Shown piece by piece: positions 46,669 to 57,952 of a DNA stretch of 64,000 nt. The notes beneath the pieces are model-generated. The model worked only from the letters and a program-made list of their open reading frames with translations. It did not search any database and was not told the DNA's origin. Made by a program: the position numbers and the translations under genes. How positions within the stretch are numbered: position 1 is the stretch's first letter; each line of letters starts with the position of its first letter. Origin of the DNA: Tricholoma matsutake (Eukaryota > Basidiomycota > Agaricomycetes > Agaricales > Tricholomataceae); assembly GCA_026075535.2 (NCBI GenBank), contig AP026550.1, positions 4,154,001 to 4,218,000 of the forward strand. Reading direction: 5' to 3'.

Positions 46669-47766
46669 ATGTCCGAACCTTCAACTTCTAATCCCGGTCC
46701 TAATTCTGTTCCCATACCAGCACTAGAGGCAAAAATTGATGCGCTCACAGCACAAATGTCACAATTAGTGTCAGTATTGGCAGCATCACAGCCCAGACAA
46801 GTGGAAGTACAGCCAGAGACAACAGGAGAAAGAGATGATGAGATGGAGGAGATGGTGGAGTGGATATCGCAGGAGGATGAGACGGTGGAGAAATCCGGAA
46901 ATGGAAAAGTGCGCTTACCTAAGTACGCACCCCCACAAATCTTTGACGGTACCATGGAGAATACAAAATCCTTCATCAGCTCTATAGTATTGTACATCCA
47001 TGGGAGGAAGCCCGAGTTTCGTACAGCCGAGTCTAGGATTATGTTTGCTCTCTCATACATTCAGGGGGGGAAAGCACAGTTCTGGAGAAACAAGGCTATT
47101 AATCAAATTGCCGTGGGAAATAAACTATTTGCAATCTTCAAGGAATTTCTGGAGAGATTGGAGGCACAGTTTGGAGACCCTAATCCAAAGGCGACAGCCA
47201 ATGCTAAATTAAAGACCATGCGCCAAGGTTCCTTAACGGCGGATGAATTTATTTTGCAGTTCAAAGCAGAAGCTTCGCAAATGGACATGGGAGAAGCCAC
47301 GTTGGTAGAGTTTTTGAAAGCAGGATTAAATCCCACTTTATTCAAGTCTATCTACTGACTACCTTCTATGCCAGAGAAGTTGGATGAGTGGTATAATTGG
47401 GCAATGCGCCTTGACTGGCAATATCGGCAGGAACAGGCAGAGTCAAAGTTGATGTACGGAAGTAGTAAATTTGGAAAGTCATCAGGAGGAAAGTCCGAGA
47501 AAGGAAAGGCGCCTCAGGCGCAAGCTCCGAGGGCACAGCCACCAGCCATGGCAGTGACACCTATAGTTACGGAGTCAGCAGCACCAGCAGAGGCAATGGA
47601 GGTTGATCAAGTGGGGAGACGAGCCCCACTTAAATGTTTTAACTGTGGGCAGTTAGGACACATTTCTAAGTATTGCAAGCAGAAGAGAAAGATCAGGGGA
47701 GCTACAATCGAGGAAGTGAAGCAGGAGGAAGGCAAGCAGGAGAATTTTGTGGAAGAGTCCCAGTGA
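46669..47766 (+). pseudogene. Gypsy element 2 Gag (one premature TGA)
   Basis: It begins MSEPSTSNPGP, then an acidic linker and the capsid region (FALSYIQGGKAQFWRNKA). A TGA at 47356-47358 interrupts the frame where relatives probably read Arg. The same frame continues with LDEWYNWAMRLDWQYRQ and a CCHC knuckle CFNCGQLGHISKYC, ending at 47766. Pol overlaps in the -1 frame from about 47673. Confidence 0.9.
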
Positions 47767-50700
47767 AGGTTTCCCCATTGGTGACCCAGAATCATTACAA
47801 TGTATTAGTATCCGAGGAAACCCAGAGTAAATCAGAAAAGGAAATCAAGGAGGAGTACAACTGTTGCGAATCACACAACAAAGAAAATTGTCACATGGCA
47901 TTTCTGAAAACCCCTAAATTCTTTATTCGCTCTGTGCGAATAGAACCCGAAATCACCTTGACTGTGGGACTGAAGACAGTGGACACGCATGCAGCTATTG
48001 ATGTGGAAGCGTTGCTTGACAGTGGTGCTACAGGATTATTTATTAATCGATCCTTAATTACCAGAAACGGTATTAACACACGCAAGCTGGCGCAACCTAT
48101 AATGGTGTACAATATTGATGGAACAGTCAATCGTGGAGGAACTATCAAGGAGGAGGTGACTATGGTACTAAAGTATCAGGAGCATCAGGAGCGAGCCATA
48201 TTCGAAGTGTGCGATCTTGGGAAAACCAATCTAATAATAGGATGTCCATGGTTACGGAAGCATAATCCCGAAATTGATTGGAAAACTGGGAAAGTACAAA
48301 TGACTCATTGTCCTAAGGAATGTAATGTGTATGGGAGGAAGATGAAGAAAGAAAAAAGGAAAAAGAAAGAGAAAGAACGTCCGAGGAAGTATTCTGTTAC
48401 GATGGAGGAAGTGGAGGATGAGGAAATGCCAAATGGGGAAGTTCCAATCATGATCGAGAAAGAAGAGCAGAAGCAAACCTTTAGAGCAGTTCGTGGAGGA
48501 CAGTTGTGGGACAAGAATATCGTGAAGGTGGAGAAGCCAGTGGAGGAATGGGTGCCAAAAGTGTATCATGAACATTTGTCAGTGTTCCAAAAGAAGGAGT
48601 CTGAGTGAATGCCGGTGTGGAAGCCATGAGATCATGCAATTGAGATGAAGCCAGGGTTTGTGCCGAAGAAGTCGAAGGTATATCCATTATCTCTGATGGA
48701 ACAAGAAGAAGTGGATGCATTCCTGAAGGAGCAATTGTGCAAAGGATACATATGACCTTTGAAATCACTGCAGACGTCACCAATATTCTTCGTGCCCAAA
48801 AAAGACCAAAGGAAGAGGATGTGTACCGATTATAGGTATCTGAATGAGTGGACAGTGAAGAACGCGTACCCCCTGCTGTTGATCTCAGAAATAATTGATA
48901 AGGTGGGAAAAGCCAAGGTCTTTACAAAATTGGATTTACGATGGGGATACAACAATGTACGAATAAAGAAGGGAGATGAGTGGAAGGCTGCATTTGCCAC
49001 GCATCGAGGATCCTTCGAGCCGCTTGTCATGTTTTTTGGGATGACTAATAGTCCCCCGACCTTTCAAAATATGATGAACAACATTTTCAAGGACGTAATA
49101 GACAAAGGCGTGGTAATAATATTTATTGATGACATTCTGATATTCACGGAGGATGAAGAGAATCATGAGGTGATAGTGCAGGAGGTGTTACGGAGGTTGG
49201 CGGAGAATGATCTATTTTTGAAACCAGAGAAGTGTGTGTTTGGGGCAAGTGAGATTGAGTTCCTAGGATTATTGATCGGCCCTGATGGGATCAAAATGGA
49301 TCCGATCAAGGTACAGGCGATCACAGATTGGCCTGCGCCCACCCGTGTCAAGGAGGTTCAAGCCTTCTTGGGACTCGCAAATTATTATCGTCGCTTTGTG
49401 CACAATTTTTCTAAAATTGCCGCACCCTTACATAACCTTATGCGAAAGGGAGTAGTGTGGAGGTGGGGAGAGCAGCAGCAGACAGCGTTTGAGGAGTTGA
49501 AGAGGAAGTTTGTGGAGGGACCAATATTAGCCCCAGTAGATTTCACACACCCTTTATGAGTGGAATCCGATGCATCCGATTTTGCTACTGGAGCAGTATT
49601 ATCAATGCTGTGTGAAGATGACAAATGGCATCCTTGTGCATACTTGTCAAAAGGGTTGAATGATGTGGAGAGGAATTATGATGTGCATGACAAAGAGATG
49701 TTGGGGATAATATGAGCATTGGAGGTGTGGAGGCATTATTTGGAGGGATGTACACATCAAATTGAGATCTGGACGGATCATCAAAATCTGCAATACTTCA
49801 TGTCCGCTAAAAAGCTTAATCGCCGGCAAGCGCATTGGGCACTATTCCTATCGCGTTTCAACTTTCACTTGGTCCATAAAGCAGGAAGCTTAATGAGGAA
49901 AGCAGATGCCTTATCCAGATGTATTGATCATAAAAGGGGGGTGGAGGAGGACAATAAAAATGTTACCTTACTCAAACCCGAATACTTTCGCATTTGCACT
50001 ATGCGTCAAGGGCATCTATTAATAGATAGCTCAGAAACAGAAATGTTGTCTAAAATTAGACAATGTTCGGAAATGGACAATGAAGTAGTGGAAGCTGTGA
50101 AAGCTCTGAAGGGAGAGAAGAAAGGTAATATCAAAGGAGACAAATGGGCTGAGGAACAAGGGTCGGTGTTGTTCCGAGGAAAAGTGTATGTACCAAAGGA
50201 TCAGGATTTGCGAAGGGAGATCGTCCGGTTACATCACAATACGCCGATTGCCAGACACCCAGGAAGATGGAAGACATTGGAATTAGTAATGAGAAATTAT
50301 TGGTGGCCTGGAATTTCAAAGTATGTGTTGGGGTATGTGGATAGATGTGATATGTGCATGAGGGGGAAGAAATTTCCAGAGAAACCTGCAGGAAAATTAA
50401 TGCCGAACCCTATACCTAAAGCGCCGTGGCGAGATATATCTGTGGATTTTATTACCGGATTACCCGAGGCTCAAGGGTACAATGCAATATTCGTAGTATG
50501 CGACCGCTTTACAAAGGAGGTCCATATTATTCCTACTACTACAGAAACCTCATCATTGGGCTTGGCACACCTCTATCTAAATCAGGTATGGTGGTTACAT
50601 GGGTTACCCGATACCGTTATCTCCGATCGCGGACCACAATTTGCTTCCACGTTTATGCGAGAACTAAACAACATATTAGGAATTCAAACTAAATTATCTA

Positions 50701-51587
50701 CGGCATATCACCCGCAGACTGATGGGCAGACAGAGAGAATGAATCAGGAGTTGGAGCAGTACCTACGTATGTTTGTCAACTACCGACAAACCGACTGGCC
50801 TGAATGGTTGGCAATTGCCAAATTTTCCCACAATAATAAATTCCATTCGGCTACTCGTATGACACCCTTTTTCGCGAATTATGGATATCATCCTCGCATG
50901 GGAGTAGAACCCAGAAGGGAAGTCAAAGTACAGTCGGTAGAAGATTTTGTATCTAAGATGCAAAAGGTACAAGAGGAAGCAGAGGCGGCATTGAAGAAAG
51001 CACGTGATGACATGACGCGACACATGGATCGTACTCGAGCATGCGCTCCAGAGTACAAAGTTGGTGACTTGGTATGGCTAAGTACCAAGGACCTGAATAT
51101 TCCACAACCTTCGAAGAAACTTACAGAGAAACAAGTTGGCCCATATGCAATCTCTAAAGTGATCTCGCCTAATGCGGTAGTGCTAAAATTACCCCAATCA
51201 TTTAAGATTGATCCCGAGATTAACGTATCCCGCTTACGCCCTTACTGTCCGCCCACTATTCCTGGCCAACAAACTACTCTGCAACCTCCAATAATAGTAG
51301 AAGGTGCTCCAGAATACATAGTTGAAGAAATTCTAGACTCACGTCTTCGACGGAACAAATTGGAGTTCTTAATAAAGTGGAAAAACTATACCGATGAAAA
51401 TAATTCATGGGAACCCGAAGAGAATTGTAAGCGAGCACATAACACGATCACCCAATTCTTTAAACATAATCCGAATGCTCCATGTTGCATTGCGAGAATG
51501 GTGTATGAGGGGATGAAATTCCGGCCTTACCAAAATTTCACAGAGGGGACAAACATAATATTTTCTCGCCTGGAAGTCGAGGCATAA
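47673..51587 (+). pseudogene. Gypsy element 2 Pol: protease, RT, RNase H, integrase, chromodomain (five TGA)
   Basis: One frame throughout, with stops at 48606, 48627, 48753, 49557 and 49713 (all TGA). Domains: aspartic protease with LLDSGATGLFIN; RT with KLDLRWGYNNVR and the catalytic FIDD box (IFIDDILIF); RNase H; integrase with a zinc module (HHNTPIARHPGRWKTLE...CDMCMRGK) and ISDRGPQF and HPQTDGQTER; and a chromodomain LEFLIKWKNYTDENNSWEPEE. Four stops fit CGA-to-TGA changes at Arg positions; the one at 48627 fits TGG-to-TGA, since element 1 has Trp there. No frameshift is needed. Confidence 0.93.
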
Positions 51588-51598
51588 AAGGGGGGTAA

Positions 51599-52000
51599 TG
51601 TTAGGAAACCACCCCATTACCTAATAAACTTTCATTTTTATTTTATTATGTCGAATTATGCTACATGACGCCAAATGACGCTACATTTTGATAGCATGAG
51701 AATTTTATTTCGCACGCATCAAAATGTACGCGCATGTATGAGTGCGTCGGTAACAACAATGTACAATATATGTAACATAGTATATAAACCCTAAATATAT
51801 GCCTAGGGGACCCCAGTTGTGTTCTCTTAGGTATTCCACCTACGTTTTCGGTGTGAAAGGCCTATCTCAACAAACTTACCTATTAATAACCCCTCGCATC
51901 AAAACCATCAATTTCCCCATCACGCGCGCGGATCCCACCCCCTTCTTGTAGAGAGAACCTGCACAGTCTTAGCTAGCAGATAGTGGGTGTCACCCTAACA
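51599..52000 (+). repeat. 3' LTR of gypsy element 2
   Basis: A 402-bp partner of 45771-46182, about 94% identical by eye, with the same terminal inverted TGTTAGG/CCTAACA. Confidence 0.93.
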
Positions 52001-52191
52001 GATTCAATGTAAAATATTATTTGCCAACTGGTTGCAAATAAGATTTTCCAAGGTTTGGGGGAAGATTCTGAAAATCCTGTCAGAAGTGGCACATGATGAT
52101 CATGTGACAGGATGCGTCTTTGAAACGTGGCAAACACAAATCTTTTGAAAGAAGAGGTTACAATCAGAATCTTTGGAGCATGCCCTGTTAG
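52001..52191 (+). repeat. ~185-bp direct repeat, right copy, abutting the gypsy element 2 LTR
   Basis: This starts GATTCAATG directly after the 3' LTR and ends CCCTGTTAG. It carries an extra 10 bp relative to the left copy (45590-45770). Confidence 0.85.
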
Positions 52192-52386
52192 TCCCGCAAA
52201 CGGACAAGAAGTCTGAAGGGGGAAAGACGAGACTACACCATGAAGGAGCACAGCTCACAACAGACGAGTCTCTTCAGACTAGGCACCCCAAACTGGAGCT
52301 GAGCAAGAGAACATATGATCACATCATCAGGTTGATTGACAAATATAATAAGCATAGAGAGTGAGATACCAGCACAGGTATAAAGA

Positions 52387-53703
52387 CTAATGAGAGGGAA
52401 TTGGAATATAATTATTACGTGCATAAGAGTTCATGGAGGCTTCAAGGCCATGGGCACAATGAGAGTCAACAGCATTGGAAATGAAAAGGAGAAGTATAGA
52501 CTCAATGCGATGCCAGTATTCGAGGAAGGCATGGGACAGCCAGCGCCCCTGCGTCGCCACCACACTGGGATTGATACCCTGCAGGAGAAGCTCAGTGGCA
52601 CCACCTATGTGAAAGGCATGACCTGGCATGGAAGGAAGGCCAGCTGCAACCCACACTGCGTTGCAATGGTCCATGAACCAGGACTTTGTCATGGGAGCCC
52701 AACCACCGTCAGCTGTCTCAAAGGCGAAGAGAGGTGCAGAGCCGGGAACCAATGCATTGGCAGATAGATGGTGTCTGAGAGCTGAGAGAGGGCAGGTGGG
52801 ATGGTTGCGAGCTGTGATGGAGAGATCAGCACCCGATGCGACGGTGGTCTTTGTCCACGGAATGTGAAAGGAGGCATATTCTGTACCATTGGGGAGAGAT
52901 GAGAAGGGAATTGGAAGTATGTTGCGAGAGACATGTTTTGAAGGATTGAAAAGATTCTGACTGGGGATAATGAGCTCACCGAGCCGACAGCATGACCAGA
53001 ACACCACCGAAGCAATGGCCCAGACTGCCACATCGAAAGCATTTGAGAGGTCGAGACCCAACTTCAGGGTGGTTAGGGCCTCGATAACAACAGGAGGGTG
53101 CTTTGCTCGCTTAGCGCTTGGAGGAATGAGCTTGGCAAACCTGTGGCGGACGTGATGAAGCATGTCTGAACCATGCCAGGTGGCACCGTTGACGACATGC
53201 CAATATTGCAGCCCAGCCAGCCAGTTGTTTAGAGCGCTCTCGGATACAGAGCCAGCTGCAGAGGCTGCAAAGGAGGAGAGAAGAATTTCAGAGGCTGGCA
53301 TCCGGCTGTGTTCTGGAATATGATGGGAATCACAATACTGGGTGAAACGAAGCAAGCCGGCGCCATAGTTGCTGCATGTGTTCTCATCAAGAGAGAAGAG
53401 CATGACCTGGAATAGCTTGAGGATGGCCGAGGAAGAGAGCTGGGAATCGAGAGAGGATTGGAAGACATCAGAGTGGGGAGTTGTCCAGCGGAGGACCCAC
53501 TCACTGGCCAGGACATTGGGACAGCGTGAAGAGGGAACAATATGTGCATCTTTGCGTGTACGTGGTAGACAAACATGACCATCAGGAGGAAGAGAGGCAG
53601 CATGACGAATGTCAAGAGGAGGGGCATTGAGATAGAAGGCAGCAGCCTGCGCAGGAACATCAATGCCCTTGAGAAAACCCAAAAGCCGATTAGACTGTGA
53701 CAT
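52387..53703 (-). CDS. DIRS tyrosine recombinase (catalytic Arg replaced)
   Basis: A 438-residue frame with an N-terminal SAM-like domain and the catalytic domain of tyrosine recombinases: VVFWSCCRLGELIIP with the first catalytic Arg, a basic strand near FHIPWTKTT, then HAFHIGGATELLLQG where the H-x-x-R box has lost its Arg (CAC at 52611-52609), and the nucleophile Tyr in FLEYWHRIES. In DIRS enzymes this site reads HAFRIGG and YWR; both Arg codons read His here. The frame is open but the enzyme is probably inactive. Confidence 0.85.
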   Translation of the reverse strand: MSQSNRLLGFLKGIDVPAQAAAFYLNAPPLDIRHAASLPPDGHVCLPRTRKDAHIVPSSRCPNVLASEWVLRWTTPHSDVFQSSLDSQLSSSAILKLFQVMLFSLDENTCSNYGAGLLRFTQYCDSHHIPEHSRMPASEILLSSFAASAAGSVSESALNNWLAGLQYWHVVNGATWHGSDMLHHVRHRFAKLIPPSAKRAKHPPVVIEALTTLKLGLDLSNAFDVAVWAIASVVFWSCCRLGELIIPSQNLFNPSKHVSRNILPIPFSSLPNGTEYASFHIPWTKTTVASGADLSITARNHPTCPLSALRHHLSANALVPGSAPLFAFETADGGWAPMTKSWFMDHCNAVWVAAGLPSMPGHAFHIGGATELLLQGINPSVVATQGRWLSHAFLEYWHRIESILLLFISNAVDSHCAHGLEASMNSYARNNYIPIPSH

Positions 53704-54181
53704 GAGCGATGTAAGAGGTGAGGAAGGTGGGGATGGGAATGAGTGAGGGAAAGAGTTCTGAGGCCGGGGGAAGACAACTGCAGGAGATAGGGTCTGCTAG
53801 ATTGTCAACAGTGTTAACATATATAAGAGGAGTGGAAATGCCTGCCTCATCAGAACGACGGATAGAGAGGTTCATCATAAAATTGGAGCATTGGCCCTTT
53901 GAGAAGGCCCCGATGACTCCTTCATTGTCACTTCGGATGAGAATGTTTGCGTTGCGAACGCCCATGACCTTCAAAGCGAGGATAGTGAGTTCGACAGCAA
54001 TGCCTTCAAGCCACCCAATGTCCCTGCTTGGGCCTTTCCATCCATCGAGTAGGTGCCACGCAGCCCAATGAGATCCCCAGAGTAATCCAATTCCCCACTC
54101 AGTGGATGCATCTACCCATATGTTGTAGTTGCGAGTAGGTCTGGCTGGTGGGTCCTTGAGAGAAGAGAAGACCACCATCAA
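53690..54181 (-). CDS. DIRS RNase H domain
   Basis: It shows the RNase H fold: IWVDASTEWGIGLLWG with the first Asp, the Glu in GWLEGIAVELTI, ILIRSDNEGVIGAF and a C-terminal NLADPIS motif. It overlaps RT by four bases and the recombinase by about 14, so all three probably belong to one polyprotein whose frames have shifted or are spliced. Confidence 0.75.
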   Translation of the reverse strand: MMVVFSSLKDPPARPTRNYNIWVDASTEWGIGLLWGSHWAAWHLLDGWKGPSRDIGWLEGIAVELTILALKVMGVRNANILIRSDNEGVIGAFSKGQCSNFMMNLSIRRSDEAGISTPLIYVNTVDNLADPISCSCLPPASELFPSLIPIPTFLTSYIAHVTV

Positions 54182-55723
54182 AGGTCCAAAAGGGCCGAGG
54201 AAGAGATCCAGTGAGGAATGTAGTCGCTAAGGAAGGACGCGAGCCATTTGTAGAGACTGGACATGTATGAACCTCCCCAATGGTGAATGAAGGTAATGTG
54301 TGAAAGAGTGCCAATGACACTCTCGACCTGGGGTTTGAAGACCTGTGCAGACTCGCACACAGAGATGAGAGAGGACACCTTGCGAAAATACTTGTCCTGT
54401 TTGTGATCAAGGAGAGAGACGGTCTTGTTGGGGAGATCCCAGAGAAAACTGAGGTAAGAGAAGGTGTCAGAGAATTCTTGACCCTTGTTCTTGTGCCAAG
54501 GGATGCCCAGTGGAGCAATCAAGGATTTGATAGATGTGAGATCATAACCATATGAGTGGTTGACACCATCACTGATGCCAAGAAATGTACCATGAGGCTT
54601 GGGAAAACGAAAGACGTTGAAGTCGTCAACCCACTTGACTGCTGGTGAGATTTCGAGGTATTCCCAGATGTCAATAGTCGCATCGACGACTTCACCCTGA
54701 AGACCAGAGGCAGAGGCAAGGCCAAACAGGACATTGTGGTCAATGTCGAAACCTGCCTCAAAGTGAATGATCAGGTATTTTTTGTGATCCGGTTTCATGG
54801 GGATGGTGCGATAGGCGCCCTCTATGTCAAGCGTGGCAGCTTGAGCACCTCGAGGGGCAGTTGTGACCTGCAGGAGATTATTTGTGAGATCAGGAGTAGA
54901 ATGTTTTGGATAGATGAGATGAGATTGAACGAGAATGGGAAAAGTGAGGGTCCCTACTCCAAACAAAAGTGTCCTTAGAACGACTTGTGGGTATGGACCT
55001 GCGTTTCGCAAATAACTTCCTTCGCAAGAGTAGAGAGAGAAACTTTTTGTTCTTGGAGAGAAAGAGTGGAGATGGCAGTGAGATAACTATGCCAGAAGGG
55101 AGAGAAAGAGTACGAGAGACATGCGCAATGTAAGAGTTCACAAGAATGAGAAACGAGTGAGAGTGTTGTATGCGTATGAGGAGAGAATGTCGAGCGTGCA
55201 ATGTGAGAAGCACCGAGATAGGGTATAGAGAGAGAAGAGTTGAAAAGACATACTATTTCGGCGACATCGGCTGCTTTCCCCCAGCGTGTGGGGAAATCAT
55301 CCGAGTCGATTTCATTGTTGATGGAGAATTGGGCTCTGCCCTTGTAGGAGAGATGTCGGCATACACAATATTTGATGGGCTCACCCAGAGCACCCTCTTT
55401 GATGTCGACTTGGAGAGGAGATGAACGAAAAGGTCCAATCTTCTGTTCGAGTACATTGCATGTGAAGGGACCCGAGTAACATCCAAGACAAAGTTTGTCA
55501 GCAATACTGGCGCATATAATGTCTGCATGAACATTAGCACTGGGAAGATTGGGAGGGGTGAAAGTGTGTTCAAGAGGAGTGAGGTAGCCAATGGGGAAGC
55601 CATGTGTAAGTTTGAAGGAAAGTTCTGGGTAGCAAGAGATAAGGTGCGATTGTTTGAGGAAGCATTGAAATTGAGTTGCAGAATAAGGTGTAAGAATTTT
55701 TGAGTACTCAGGATCGTTATCAT
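54178..55723 (-). CDS. DIRS reverse transcriptase
   Basis: An upstream frame (PEYSKILTPYSATQFQ, near 55705) reads to 55254, and the RT core continues at 54867 with TLDIEGAYRTIPMKPDHKKY and the catalytic box WVDDFNVFR. A GTATGT donor at 55253 and a CTGCAG acceptor at 54868 would join them in phase, implying a 386-nt intron or an insertion. The conserved thumb follows (GTLSHITFIHHWGG). The catalytic Asp pair is intact. Confidence 0.75.
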
Positions 55724-55805
55724 AAAGAGACGGTTGTTCTATTTGCAGGTTATCAAAATAAATGTGAGGCTTGAGAATGAGAGGGTCAGAAGCAGGAGCC
55801 GGAGA

Positions 55806-57159
55806 TCACCAATCTCTGTAAAGTGGAGCCGATGCGAGAGGCGTTTCCAAGAAGGATTGAGGTGTTGTTGACACCTCAAATACACTTTTGTGAGCAGGCT
55901 CCATGATCGGAGGACCCGCACCATGAACAGGCGTGTTGAGAGGGATGGTCGGTCTTGCGTTGGCGCTTGGCAGAGTTAAGCTGGAAGGTGATGCAGAAAA
56001 CGATGGATGAATTGGAACGGAGAGTGAGTTTGCCGTCGAAGTAACGCGAGTACGTCGGAATGCCCACTGGTGTCGTGTCTTCTGTGCAATCACTAAATTT
56101 GTGTCCGGTACGCTTGCAGCAGAGGCAAAGAGGCAAAGAGCGGGAAGTATCGCCTTTGGAATCTTGGTCGCGAAAGGAAGACGTGGAGTCCATGGGAGCA
56201 GGACAAAATCTGCTGCGTTTTTCATGGTCATATGGTTGAGGTCCATGACGAGGTTTGGAACTCGAAGATTGGGATTCCTGACCAAGGTCGCGAGTGGCAT
56301 TTCAAATGGTGGTCGACATTATTTCAAGCTTGATGGCTTTGAGATGTCGCAGATAGTTATCTTTGTTGAAGGCACGCAGGTTGATAGAATAACGTGTGCG
56401 TTCCGCGATGTCAAACGAAAGAATTGCTGAAAAATGCAAACGGAAGTCATCGTGACCACTGAGAAAAAGATAATGTTCTTTCCACCTGGCAGAGACTTCC
56501 AAGTCACAATGAATCTCTTGAAAAATCATGTAGCGCTGCCAGGACTTGTGCCAGTCGATGGTGTCCATTTTAGATTCTTTGGGGAATTGAGATAGATCTA
56601 GGATGTGACATTTGGAACCAGAGGAGTTGTAGACAGTATTTTGTTTCAAAGATGTTGTTTCAATGTGCAATTTTCTGGTGGACTGAGAGGTGAATAATGT
56701 CAGGGGAATATGAACTTTATTTTTAGTGAGAGCAATGATGAATGGGTGAATGCCATAACTAAAATCCGTGGAGGAAGGAAGTGTGGGGAGTTCATTCGAG
56801 ACAGAAAAAAGAATTTTTGATGGAAGAATTGATGAAGAAGGATTGTTGATGAGATCTAAAGCTTGGTTCTGGGTATTGGGTGAGAACATTGTGAAGGCGG
56901 AAGTAAACTGTACAAGATTACTACTAGGGATGACAGGAGTAGGAGTAGTGGTACGTAGATTAGCTATGGGGGTATTAATTGACGGGTCATGATGAGTGTG
57001 TAAAGTATTCTGGGGGCCGGGAGGTAAAAAGGAAGAGCAAGAATTGGCAGACGTAGCGATATCAGCTGGTGGCAATAAAGACGTTGTAGAGCTTGATCCG
57101 TCAGAGATCGCTGTTGTGTCTTTGTTTGTAGCGGTGGGGGGAGGCCCGGTGACAGTCAT
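55806..57159 (-). pseudogene. DIRS Gag-like region with zinc motifs (frames broken)
   Basis: A Ser/Thr/Pro-rich frame (57159-56302) is followed by overlapping frames (56300-55806, 56193-55876). The last carries the two zinc motifs CLCCKRTGHKFSDC and CSWCGSSDHGACSQKC around a KLTLR...ITFQL core, a pattern familiar from DIRS Gag proteins of basidiomycetes. The pieces are in different frames, so either short introns or frameshifts separate them; I could not settle which. Confidence 0.65.
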
Positions 57160-57430
57160 TGTAAAAAGTTTGGCGAGATCGAGTAAAATCTGAGGGTGTG
57201 AATGAAAAAATAAGGCAGATGGTGTCTGCCAGGATGAAGGTGGGAGAAGGAGGAAGTGAAGGGAAGTTCTGCCTTCTCATGCTTCTTAACTCTTGTTACG
57301 CACAGACCATGGTCTGTACACTTGACATCGGAACACGTTGAGAAGTCATAGTCACGTTGTGCTTACAAAGCCCGGACACAACCTTTTCGGCCCAGCTCGC
57401 AGGCTCGCAGAGCCTAATGTTGAGTCACCA
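57160..57430. other. Possible DIRS 5' terminal region
   Basis: About 270 bp between the Gag-like start and repeat copy B. It may hold the DIRS upstream repeat, but I found no matching copy near 52192-52386. Confidence 0.3.
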
Positions 57431-57720
57431 ACTTTGTTGACTTGCACCTAACTATCACGTGACTCTGAGAAATTTCCTTTTTTACAGAGCATGATAGCTC
57501 TGACATTGATGGAGCACTGAGCAGTCCTGGATAATGGTCACGGACAATAATTGTGTTACAGCATTGTAAGCATGCGCGCGTAGCGCCAGATTTTTTTTTG
57601 ACGTCCAGAACTAAGAGTCACGTGAAATATTTTACCAGTAAATTACTAGTCCTTGCCACCTCTGTAATTTGCCGGTAATTTACCAGGCCGGAATATTTTC
57701 GCAACCCTCCTGGCTCCGCG
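57431..57720. repeat. Non-coding repeat, copy B (inverted relative to copy A)
   Basis: Read on the minus strand it contains TAAATTACCGGCAAATTAC and CTCTGTAAAAAAGGAAATTT followed by GAGTCACGTGATAGTTAGG, the same motifs in the same order as 45241-45460. Copy B has extra sequence between the two blocks. The copies face each other across the island. Confidence 0.6.
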
Positions 57721-57952
57721 GTCGTAACAATTCCGGTGCTACTGAGCATTCATTCAGAAGGAAAATTTGAGTAAGTGGATGACTGGTCTGTAATTCATAT
57801 CGCGGGGCCAATACAGGATCTGCACTCACGTGATACACGTGCAATCATATCTTGAATCATATCTTGAACCCAGCCTTGCATTTATAATCAACGCAGTGTC
57901 TCGTATTCTTCCTCCTATAACGCCACGCATATCGGCTCAACCTTGCCGCGCG

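Larger units (their letters stand above)
45771..52000 (+). mobile_element. Ty3/gypsy chromovirus, older decayed copy (element 2)
   Basis: A full-length element: LTRs (45771-46182 and 51599-52000) with TGTTAGG...CCTAACA ends, a leader of about 490 bp, gag, pol with C-terminal chromodomain, and a polypurine tract (AAAAGGGGGGTAA, 51586-51598) before the 3' LTR. The LTRs differ by about 23 substitutions and a 10-bp indel in about 400 bp, so it is much older than element 1. Six TGA codons break gag and pol. There is no simple 5-bp target duplication; instead a ~185-bp direct repeat abuts both LTRs. Confidence 0.95.
52387..57159 (-). mobile_element. DIRS-like tyrosine-recombinase retrotransposon
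   Basis: In order on the minus strand: a Gag-like region with two zinc motifs, RT, RNase H and a tyrosine recombinase, with no DDE integrase. This order defines the DIRS class. Terminal repeats (usually inverted or split direct) were not recognised, so the true ends are uncertain. Several Arg codons in the recombinase read His, consistent with CpG decay. Confidence 0.85.

Noticed and set aside
52387..53703. A host tyrosine recombinase or phage-like integrase
   Set aside because: It is adjacent and co-oriented with RT and RNase H of the same element, which identifies it as the DIRS recombinase.
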